A stretch of DNA of 11,989 bases, from contig CALEAW010000038.1 of the NCBI GenBank assembly GCA_937943605.1, positions 1 through 11,989 on the forward strand, written 5' to 3'. The translations under genes and the position numbers were made by a program. Of this stretch, positions 7,214-11,989 are shown one piece after another. The first letter of the stretch is position 1, and every line of letters begins with the position of its first letter. This DNA is from an uncultured Sutterella sp. GTDB lineage: Bacteria; Pseudomonadota; Gammaproteobacteria; Burkholderiales; Burkholderiaceae_F. The notes under the pieces were generated by a model, which had not been told where the DNA came from, did not search any database, and saw only the letters and a program-made list of their open reading frames with translations.

Positions 7214-7238
7214 GTTGGGCTACTGATTTTTGCTTCTT

Positions 7239-7276
7239 GCGCCCTCTTGCAAATGGGCGCGAGAAAGAATTCTCGC
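7239..7276 (+). other. Two adjoining hairpins in the efp leader
   Basis: GCGCCC (7239-7244) pairs with GGGCGC (7255-7260), and GCGAGAA (7259-7265) pairs with TTCTCGC (7270-7276) around AGAA. The two stems share 7259-7260, so both cannot form completely at once. No T run follows, so this is not a terminator. It could affect mRNA stability or translation of efp. Confidence 0.5.
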
Positions 7277-7288
7277 AACACTGCAATT

Positions 7289-7294
7289 AGGGAA
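7289..7294 (+). promoter_or_regulatory. Ribosome binding site of efp
   Basis: AGGGAA ends 7 nt before the ATG at 7302 and fixes the efp start. Confidence 0.7.
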
Positions 7295-7301
7295 TAGATA
7301 A

Positions 7302-7859
7302 ATGAAAACCGCTCAGGAACTTCGCCTCGGCAACGTCTTCATGGTCGGCAAGGACCCCATGGTCGTCGTAAAGTCCGAATACTCGAAGGGTGGCCGTGGT
7401 GCCTCCACGGTCAAGATGAAGATGAAGAACCTTCTCACGAACGCCATGACGGAAACCGTTTTCCGTGCTGACGACAAGTTTGAAGACCTCATCCTCGAAC
7501 GCAAGGAAGTGACGTACTCCTACTTCGCTGATCCGCACTATGTCTGGATGGACGAAGAATACAACCAGTACGAAGTTGAAGCTGACGTCATGGTTGAAGC
7601 GCTCAAGTACCTCGAAGACGGCATGGCTGCTGAAGCTGTGTTCTACGAAGGCCGCGCTATCTCCATCGAACTCCCGACGATCCTCGTTCGCGAAGTCACC
7701 TACACGGAACCGGCTGTCAAGGGCGACACCTCTGGTAAGGTCATGAAGCCTGCCAAGATCGGCACGGGCTACGAACTCTCCGTTCCGGCCTTCGTTGAAA
7801 CCGGCGACAAGATCGAAATCGACACCCGTACGGGCGAATACCGTAACCGCGTGAAGTAA
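7302..7859 (+). CDS. efp: Elongation factor P, Arg32 (rhamnosylated) type
   Basis: EF-P binds the ribosome between the P and E sites and promotes peptide-bond formation at consecutive prolines. The protein is full length at 185 residues, with the KOW-like N-terminal domain (about 1-65) and two OB domains (about 66-128 and 129-185). The modified loop reads SKGGRGAS, with Arg at position 32 instead of the lysine used by EpmA/EpmB organisms. This is exactly the residue rhamnosylated by EarP, which is encoded just upstream. The C-terminal signature is intact (about 150-180: GYELSVPAFVETGDKIEIDT). The start is supported by AGGGAA 7 nt upstream. Fifteen of its 16 lysines use AAG, unlike its neighbours, as expected for a very highly expressed gene. 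Transcription probably ends at the hairpin at 7886-7918. Confidence 0.98.
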   Translation: MKTAQELRLGNVFMVGKDPMVVVKSEYSKGGRGASTVKMKMKNLLTNAMTETVFRADDKFEDLILERKEVTYSYFADPHYVWMDEEYNQYEVEADVMVEALKYLEDGMAAEAVFYEGRAISIELPTILVREVTYTEPAVKGDTSGKVMKPAKIGTGYELSVPAFVETGDKIEIDTRTGEYRNRVK

Positions 7860-7885
7860 TTCACAACGTTTGTCGATTCACAAAG

Positions 7886-7918
7886 AACCCGATGTCCAAT
7901 TTTGGCGTCGGGTTTTTT
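7886..7918 (+). terminator. Intrinsic terminator of efp
   Basis: AACCCGA (7886-7892) pairs with TCGGGTT (7908-7914) and runs into six T residues (7913-7918), 27 nt after the efp stop codon. Confidence 0.85.
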
Positions 7919-7979
7919 GTTATTGCTAGAAATTGCGGTAAACTTTTTACTCATTGGTCCCACTCTTGGTTTGCTCATC

Positions 7980-8468
7980 ATGGATATTCAGAAAGACAAC
8001 CAAATGTACATGCAGATCGCCTTGCTTACGTCGCAGCGTAGCTACGCCAAGCGACTCAAGGTCGGTTGTGTCATTGTCAAAAACCATTCCATCATTTCGT
8101 TTGGTTGGAACGGGATGCCAACGGGTTATGACAATTGTTGTGAGATGGAAGTCAACGGCCAGTTGGTCACACGCCCTGAAGTTCAGCATGCCGAACTCAA
8201 TGCCATTGCCAAACTCGCCGAAAACGGCTATTCGAGCAAAGGAGCAGCCATCTTTATTACGCACAGCCCATGTATTCACTGCGCCCTTTTGATTCAGAAA
8301 TGTGGGATCACAGAGGTGTACTATCACACACTCTATCGTAGTTCTGAAGGACTTGAGTTCCTGAAGCGCGCCGGCATTCGCGTGACGCAATTAACGGACA
8401 TCGATTTCCCAACCACAGTGACGCCTGACCAGTGCGACGATCCGCAATGTGACGGTCATTGCTGTTAA
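7980..8468 (+). CDS. dCMP deaminase family protein (ComEB-like) with cysteine-rich tail
   Basis: This is a zinc-dependent cytidine/deoxycytidylate deaminase-fold protein of 162 residues from the ATG at 7980. The catalytic site is complete: HAE (His70, Glu72) and SPCIHC (Cys98, Cys101), the zinc ligands and proton-shuttle glutamate. The segment GWNGMPTGYDNCCE (about 42-55) is typical of dCMP deaminases. The likely reaction is dCMP to dUMP, feeding dTMP synthesis, but nucleotide specificity cannot be proven by eye. The last residues hold Cys152, Cys157, His160, Cys161 and Cys162, an unusual tail that could bind another metal. The reading frame extends upstream to 7902 via TTG, but that start lies inside the efp terminator. 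The chosen ATG has no obvious ribosome binding site. ATG codons a few residues in are alternatives. Comparable proteins are called ComE operon protein 2. Confidence 0.83.
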   Translation: MDIQKDNQMYMQIALLTSQRSYAKRLKVGCVIVKNHSIISFGWNGMPTGYDNCCEMEVNGQLVTRPEVQHAELNAIAKLAENGYSSKGAAIFITHSPCIHCALLIQKCGITEVYYHTLYRSSEGLEFLKRAGIRVTQLTDIDFPTTVTPDQCDDPQCDGHCC

Positions 8469-8487
8469 GCGTTAAGACACGATTTCG

Positions 8488-8524
8488 AAAAACGGGTGGT
8501 ATAGAGTGAAACCAACCCGTTTTG
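8488..8524. terminator. Bidirectional terminator between dCMP deaminase and the GDT1 gene
   Basis: AAAACGGGT (8489-8497) pairs with ACCCGTTTT (8515-8523), and GGT/ACC extends the stem past a one-base bulge. The plus strand ends in TTTT and the minus strand in TTTTT. It serves both convergent genes. Confidence 0.85.
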
Positions 8525-8544
8525 TGTTTTATCGAACGTTTAAC

Positions 8545-9126
8545 TTAGAACTCAAAGTACGCTGCCACTGCCAACATCGCAAAGACCGCAGCCGCAATGC
8601 GACGCATCCAAGTCATCGAGAGATGTTCGGCAAGACGGTTACCCACATAGACAGCTGGTGCATCGGCAATCATCATGCCCAAGGTAGTACCGGCAATGAC
8701 CCACAAATAGTCACTCGAAAATTTAGCCGCCATCGCAACTGTAGCAATCTGAGTCTTATCACCCATTTCAGCCAAGAAAAATAAGACCACTGTGGTACCA
8801 AAGACACCAAAACGTTGAAACTTAGTCGACATCCCTTCATCGTCATCGAGCTTATCGGGGATCAGCATCCACACGGCCATCGCAGCAAACGATACGATCA
8901 ATACCCAGCGTAAAACGTCGTCGCTAATCAAGTACGCCAACGTCGCGCCAACACCGCCTGCTAACCCATGGTTCAAAATGGTGGCAACAAAGATACCCCA
9001 AATTATCGGAACCGATCGACGAAAACGAGCAGCCAAACAAATGGCCATCAACATAGTCTTGTCGCCAATTTCAGAAGCGGCAACAACGCCCGTTGACAAA
9101 AAGAGGGTCTGAAGAGATTCGAGCAT
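8545..9126 (-). CDS. UPF0016/GDT1 family Mn2+ (Ca2+) transporter
   Basis: This is a small six-segment inner-membrane protein of the TMEM165/GDT1 (UPF0016) family, 193 residues from the ATG at 9126. The family-defining repeated motif is present twice: SEIGDKT (Glu19, Gly21, Asp22, Lys23) and AEMGDKT (Glu120, Gly122, Asp123, Lys124). Each copy lies in the first helix of a three-helix half, with a charged cytosolic linker between (about 90-105, DKLDDDEG). Bacterial members such as Vibrio MneA export manganese. A yybP-ykoY riboswitch upstream supports Mn2+ efflux here. A TTG start 45 nt upstream would add 15 residues but has no ribosome binding site. The ATG also lacks a clear one, which may matter for riboswitch control. 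The gene ends at a terminator shared with the convergent deaminase gene. Confidence 0.88.
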   Translation of the reverse strand: MLESLQTLFLSTGVVAASEIGDKTMLMAICLAARFRRSVPIIWGIFVATILNHGLAGGVGATLAYLISDDVLRWVLIVSFAAMAVWMLIPDKLDDDEGMSTKFQRFGVFGTTVVLFFLAEMGDKTQIATVAMAAKFSSDYLWVIAGTTLGMMIADAPAVYVGNRLAEHLSMTWMRRIAAAVFAMLAVAAYFEF

Positions 9127-9141
9127 GAACAGGGATAAGAA

Positions 9142-9204
9142 CGACGAGACGAGCAGTGACCAAAAAACCAACGGACAGCCTGCTCCCTGCTCGATCGTCG
9201 TCCG
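9142..9204 (-). promoter_or_regulatory. Possible expression platform with competing helices
   Basis: On the minus strand CGACGA-t-CGAGCAG (complement of 9187-9200) can pair with CTGCTCG-tc-TCGTCG (complement of 9142-9156), about 13 bp, reaching to within 16 nt of the ATG. Alternatively CGGAC (9204 down to 9200) pairs with GTCCG (9176 down to 9172), followed closely by six T residues (9167 down to 9162), a weak terminator-like hairpin. The two structures overlap only at position 9200 of their strands, but the first encloses the second's right arm and T tract. Which one manganese favours is not readable. Confidence 0.4.
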
Positions 9205-9229
9205 ACACTTTAGTGCCTTTAACTGCCAA

Positions 9230-9372
9230 TCTCAGAGCATCTGTCCGCAGGTCTTGCCAAGGTCTGTCTTAAAGTAAGCCAACCCTTTCGTGCCATGAAA
9301 TGCAATTATTTCAAGTATGTTGACACGAAATTGACGCTCATTGCGAGCACCAAAGGCTACTCCCCTGAGGAA
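9230..9372 (-). promoter_or_regulatory. yybP-ykoY manganese riboswitch
   Basis: On the minus strand the conserved core reads GGGGAGTAGCC (from 9365), a GCTC-GCAA-TGAGC hairpin, GTCAACATACTTGA (9324 to 9311), a TGAAAT/ATTTCA helix inside a CGTG/CACG stem, and then GGCAAGACC (9258 to 9250). CTCAG (9369-9365) pairs with CTGAG (9235-9231) to close the aptamer. These are the hallmark sequences of the yybP-ykoY Mn2+-sensing family. It lies about 104 nt before the GDT1-family transporter start, a known target of this riboswitch, so expression should rise with manganese. Confidence 0.92.
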
Positions 9373-9474
9373 TAGGAGACGCATTTTATCAGGTTTACGA
9401 TGATTTCGCTTTGATTTTTTTTGAGGGGCGTTCTGTGTGCCCACTGCATGCCACCTATGTTTGAGCGTAAGTCT

Positions 9475-10560
9475 TTATGTCTGCACACCACGAATACGTC
9501 GGCGATAGTTCGCAGGAGATGTACCAAACCAACGAACACATGATCGTGAAAAATTGCTTGGATCTGCAAAACCAATGGTATATGCAATTTCGGTGATACT
9601 CTTTTCCGAATGAGCAAGAGCATCATGAGCTAGCTGACGTCTACGACCATCTAACAGTTCACCAAAAGACACTTGCTCTTCTTCTAATCGTCGTTGCAAC
9701 GTTCGTGCCGACAAATTGAGCTTTTTGGATACGGCTTCAATCTTAGCGTTCTCACCATGCTCGATCATCGTTTGAATCTCCTCCTCCACTCGCGTGGTGT
9801 AGGAGCTTTGACGCACACGGTTTATGTAAGCACGAACGACTTGCTCATTTGCTTCACGCAACATCGCATTTGAACCCGCATAAGGTTCCATGACATCAGC
9901 ATAGGAAAAGCGAATCGAACCAGGGGCATCGCCTGTTGTATCTACTTCGCATCCGAAATGATCATTGAGCCTCTTACGATCTTCGCCTGTCAGCTTAGGC
10001 AGGCGAATATGTACTGAAATAGGACAAACTCGATGCTGAGATAGAGAATTTGCCTGTCGTAAAACGAAAGCAAGAACCGCAAGTTGAGCAGCGTGCTTCG
10101 CCTCAGAGCCATGAAGAGTCTCAATAGCGAGCGTTGTGCCATGACGGTCATGCGCTAGCGACATTTCCATTGTGCTAGAAATAACTTTGCAATAGCGCGC
10201 TGTAAGTTCAAGCACTTGAGCAAGGGAATGACTTGTGACGATAGCGAGGCCCAAACCGTGTAATGTAGCCACTTGCATTTCATGCCCACAGCGCATACCG
10301 ACTAAATCATCTCGTGTGGCAGTGACTAAATTTTCCCAAAATCGACGTACATTCATCGCTGGAAAGCGGGCATCTGGCACAGTGAGCATCGCCACATCAA
10401 GTCCTGCCTTCCTCATCAGATCTTCAGGATTGAGACCATAGCCACGAGCAGTCTGACAAATCGAACGAATCCAACTAGCCAAAATGCTATCACCCAACGG
10501 AAGACGTGAGTCCTCTTTGAGATGACTGTAAAAACTATCCAAGGATTTAGCATCTGGCAT
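9475..10560 (-). CDS. AraC-family transcriptional regulator (OruR/ArgR-like layout)
   Basis: This is a 361-residue cytosolic transcription factor. Residues about 25-215 form the 'arabinose-binding' type N-terminal domain (PF12625-like) shared by OruR/ArgR-type ornithine/arginine regulators and by virulence regulators of the same group. The C-terminal AraC DNA-binding domain has its first helix-turn-helix at about 274-292 (KKLNLSARTLQRRL) and its second at about 321-353, with the canonical IAYTIGFADPSNFSRS and GTSPANYRR. AGGAG lies 7 nt before the ATG at 10560, a strong ribosome binding site. The gene follows arcC on the same strand but behind a strong terminator, so it is transcribed separately. 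Its position suggests control of the arcC locus. The effector could be ornithine, arginine or something else and is not readable. No terminator was found between it and the downstream riboswitch. Confidence 0.85.
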   Translation of the reverse strand: MPDAKSLDSFYSHLKEDSRLPLGDSILASWIRSICQTARGYGLNPEDLMRKAGLDVAMLTVPDARFPAMNVRRFWENLVTATRDDLVGMRCGHEMQVATLHGLGLAIVTSHSLAQVLELTARYCKVISSTMEMSLAHDRHGTTLAIETLHGSEAKHAAQLAVLAFVLRQANSLSQHRVCPISVHIRLPKLTGEDRKRLNDHFGCEVDTTGDAPGSIRFSYADVMEPYAGSNAMLREANEQVVRAYINRVRQSSYTTRVEEEIQTMIEHGENAKIEAVSKKLNLSARTLQRRLEEEQVSFGELLDGRRRQLAHDALAHSEKSITEIAYTIGFADPSNFSRSCVRWFGTSPANYRRRIRGVQT

Positions 10561-10567
10561 TCATCGT

Positions 10568-10572
10568 CTCCT
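10568..10572 (-). promoter_or_regulatory. Ribosome binding site of the AraC-family regulator
   Basis: AGGAG on the minus strand, 7 nt before the ATG at 10560, fixes the start. Confidence 0.7.
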
Positions 10573-10815
10573 AACAAATCCTACGCTATAAAAGTTCTGT
10601 TATCAACGCTTGCACAGTCGTTAGCAACATGCGTATCTTACCAGCTCAACACAATTTTTCTGAACACAAAGTGAAAATTTTACGCAACAATCCGTATTTA
10701 CCACTGAGATCATTAAGTTAAACAAGAAATTCCTCCCATAGAGTCAGAACTTCTCCATCACTAGGGAAAAATGTTTTTAAGATACTATGAGGATTTAACA
10801 AAAGTATGACATGTC
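10573..10815. promoter_or_regulatory. AT-rich intergenic control region upstream of the AraC-family regulator
   Basis: This stretch of about 240 bp holds no gene. TTGATA and TAGGAT, 17 bp apart on the minus strand (10601-10606 and 10578-10583), resemble a promoter, but the start would fall on the ribosome binding site, so it is doubtful. A near-palindrome GTGAAAATTTTAC (10671-10683) is a possible operator. Confidence 0.4.
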
Positions 10816-10847
10816 AAAAAAGGCTGATCCGAAACTGAATCAGCCTT
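10816..10847 (-). terminator. Intrinsic terminator of arcC
   Basis: On the minus strand AAGGCTGAT (10847 to 10839) pairs with ATCAGCCTT (10828 to 10820), followed by a T tract (complement of 10816-10821). It lies about 54 nt after the arcC stop. Confidence 0.88.
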
Positions 10848-10900
10848 GCAAAAGCGTGACACGAGAGGCATCAAAACACGTTTCGGGTTTCTTATCCTAA

Positions 10901-11830
10901 TTAGTCAGCATAGATGACACCTTTTTCTGGTACGACGCGTGTGCCAGCCTTACCTTCAAGAATAAGGTCGATTTCATCTAGCGCTCCGATGACTGCAGTC
11001 TTGCCCGAACGTTCCACAAAACGGCAAGCAGCTTCAACCTTCGGTCCCATAGAGCCTTTAGCAAATCCAAAAGCACGAAGTGATTCTGGATCAGCCTGTG
11101 CAATACGCTTTTGAGTTGGGTTACCCCAATCAATGTATGCTCCATTGACATCCGTAGCAATAACAAAGAGATCTGCTTCAATCGAAGATGCTAGAAGAGA
11201 TGAGGCGAGATCTTTGTCGATGACCGCTTCTGCACCAACCAGCTTACCGTCCTTATCGAAATAGGTCGGTACACCACCACCGCCACAACAAATCACAACG
11301 TGGCCATTCTTCACAAGAGTCTTTAGAGGATCAAGTCCCCAAATACGTTTAGGATCAGGGCTAGGAACAACACGACGATACTTATCGTTATCTGGTGCGA
11401 TAGTCCATCCCATTTTCTCTGCTAATTCTTCGGCCTCTTCTTTAGAGTAAACTGGACCAACAGGCTTAGTAGGATGTTTGAAGGCAGGATCCTCGGGGTC
11501 AACTTGCGTCTGCGTGAGCACAGTTGCAACAGTTGCGGATTTCGGGATGAAATTAACCAGTTCTTGTTGAATCAAGTAACCAATCATTCCAACAGATTCA
11601 GCACCAAGAACGTCAAGCGGATACATAGGAACTTCCTTGTATGCGTTGTTCTGAAGTGCAATAAGACCAACCTGTGGACCATTACCGTGCGTAATCACAA
11701 GTTCATTGCCTTCGTATGCCTTTGCAATTTTTTCGCACGCAATACGAACATTGGCTTGTTGGATGTCGCAACGCATGGGTTCGCCACGTTTTTGAAGGGC
11801 GTTGCCGCCAAGAGCGATAACTAGACGCAT
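10901..11830 (-). CDS. arcC: Carbamate kinase
   Basis: Carbamate kinase converts carbamoyl phosphate and ADP to ATP and carbamate. It is the energy-yielding last step of arginine deiminase, allantoin/oxamate and related catabolic pathways in the cytosol. The 309-residue protein is complete. Visible motifs of the amino-acid-kinase fold: LGGNAL (7-12), HGNGPQVG (48-55), CGGGGVP (182-188), the AVIDKDLAS phosphate loop region (202-210), TDVNGAYIDWG (226-236) and FAKGSMGPK (256-264), with GTRVV near the C-terminus. AGGA lies 7 nt before the ATG at 11830. A same-strand gene ends about 97 nt upstream with a hairpin between, so arcC may be the distal gene of a longer catabolic operon. It has its own downstream terminator, followed by an AraC-family regulator. 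Whether the pathway is arginine deiminase or another carbamoyl transfer route cannot be told without the upstream genes. Confidence 0.96.
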   Translation of the reverse strand: MRLVIALGGNALQKRGEPMRCDIQQANVRIACEKIAKAYEGNELVITHGNGPQVGLIALQNNAYKEVPMYPLDVLGAESVGMIGYLIQQELVNFIPKSATVATVLTQTQVDPEDPAFKHPTKPVGPVYSKEEAEELAEKMGWTIAPDNDKYRRVVPSPDPKRIWGLDPLKTLVKNGHVVICCGGGGVPTYFDKDGKLVGAEAVIDKDLASSLLASSIEADLFVIATDVNGAYIDWGNPTQKRIAQADPESLRAFGFAKGSMGPKVEAACRFVERSGKTAVIGALDEIDLILEGKAGTRVVPEKGVIYAD

Positions 11831-11837
11831 TTGAATG

Positions 11838-11841
11838 TCCT
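11838..11841 (-). promoter_or_regulatory. Ribosome binding site of arcC
   Basis: AGGA on the minus strand, 7 nt before the ATG at 11830, supports the start. Confidence 0.6.
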
Positions 11842-11873
11842 GCCTGAAATATGATAGAAGCGAGAATTTCTGG

Positions 11874-11901
11874 AAGGCCTCACCTTTTTAAGTGAGGCCT
11901 T
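11874..11901. terminator. Intergenic hairpin upstream of arcC
   Basis: A perfect 10-bp stem (AAGGCCTCAC, 11874-11883; GTGAGGCCTT, 11892-11901) has an 8-nt loop. It lies 26 nt after the stop of the upstream minus-strand gene. On that strand no T tract follows, so it may be a partial terminator, a processing site or a 3'-end stabiliser rather than a full stop signal. Confidence 0.5.
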
Positions 11902-11927
11902 TAAAACTAGACACTTGTGACCAATGA

Positions 11928-11989
11928 TTAGTTAACACCAACCACAGCGGAGAGGAGTGCCATGCGAAGAGCGACGGAGAATCCGATAG
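11928..11989 (-). CDS. C-terminal end of an unidentified protein (partial)
   Basis: An open frame runs into the window edge and ends at TAA (11930 to 11928). The visible 19 residues end in RMALLSAVVGVN, hydrophobic and compatible with a membrane protein or the last helix of an enzyme. The family cannot be recognised. The hairpin 26 nt downstream and the close same-strand arcC fit a real gene end. Position alone suggests a transporter or enzyme of the carbamoyl-phosphate-forming pathway, which is inference. Confidence 0.45.
   Translation of the reverse strand, partial: IGFSVALRMALLSAVVGVN

Noticed and set aside
7902..7979. Upstream TTG extension of the dCMP deaminase
   Set aside because: It starts inside the efp terminator, and the extra residues are hydrophobic and unlike a deaminase N-terminus.
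7947..8390. 147-codon minus-strand frame opposite the deaminase
   Set aside because: It is antisense to a gene with intact catalytic motifs and has no family resemblance or ribosome binding site.
9127..9171. TTG-initiated 15-residue extension of the GDT1-family protein
   Set aside because: There is no ribosome binding site, it lies within the riboswitch expression platform, and homologues begin close to the first membrane helix.
9376..9474. Terminator for the AraC-family gene
   Set aside because: The GGGC/GCCC pairing on the minus strand is followed by A residues instead of Ts, so no terminator is supported and read-through towards the riboswitch is possible.

Overview
The window looks like a chromosomal stretch of a betaproteobacterium with moderate GC content, probably Burkholderiales and perhaps near Sutterellaceae. 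This is an inference. It rests on the EarP plus Arg32-type EF-P pair, the uvrC-pgsA operon, a BrkB/YihY protein with a long cytosolic tail, and several TAGAAT/TACAAT -10 boxes. No tRNA, rRNA, CRISPR array or insertion sequence was seen.

Layout. (1) 151-1311 (+) encodes a YqhD-type iron/zinc alcohol dehydrogenase. It converges on a yihY/brkB family membrane protein (1370-2728, -), and the two share a strong bidirectional terminator. (2) The stretch between yihY and pgsA is not empty. A good sigma70 promoter at 2957-2985 and an intrinsic terminator at 3164-3199 bracket a hairpin-rich transcript of about 209 nt that I cannot assign to a known RNA family. It is the best novelty candidate here. 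Three copies of a CGACAATT motif lie upstream of it. (3) uvrC-pgsA (5894-3303, -) is a two-gene operon for nucleotide excision repair and phosphatidylglycerol synthesis. Its terminator lies back to back with that of the small RNA. (4) earP (5978-7117, +), divergent from uvrC, is followed by efp (7302-7859, +). EarP is the arginine rhamnosyltransferase that activates EF-P, and this EF-P carries Arg at position 32. A dCMP deaminase-like gene with a cysteine-rich tail follows (7980-8468, +).

(5) From 8545 to the end everything is on the minus strand. An UPF0016/GDT1 family transporter with two E-x-G-D-K-T motifs is preceded by a clear yybP-ykoY manganese riboswitch (9230-9372), so the two form a self-contained Mn2+ homeostasis unit. 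Upstream of that lie an AraC-family regulator with an OruR/ArgR-like layout, a carbamate kinase (arcC) with its own terminator, and the last codons of a further gene that runs off the window. The carbamate kinase and an OruR-like regulator suggest arginine/ornithine or another carbamoyl-phosphate-yielding catabolism, but the window does not contain enough of the locus to settle the substrate.

Several annotated starts (earP, the deaminase, the GDT1 gene, yihY, uvrC) have weak or no Shine-Dalgarno sequence. Efp, pgsA, arcC, the araC-type gene and the dehydrogenase have recognisable ones.
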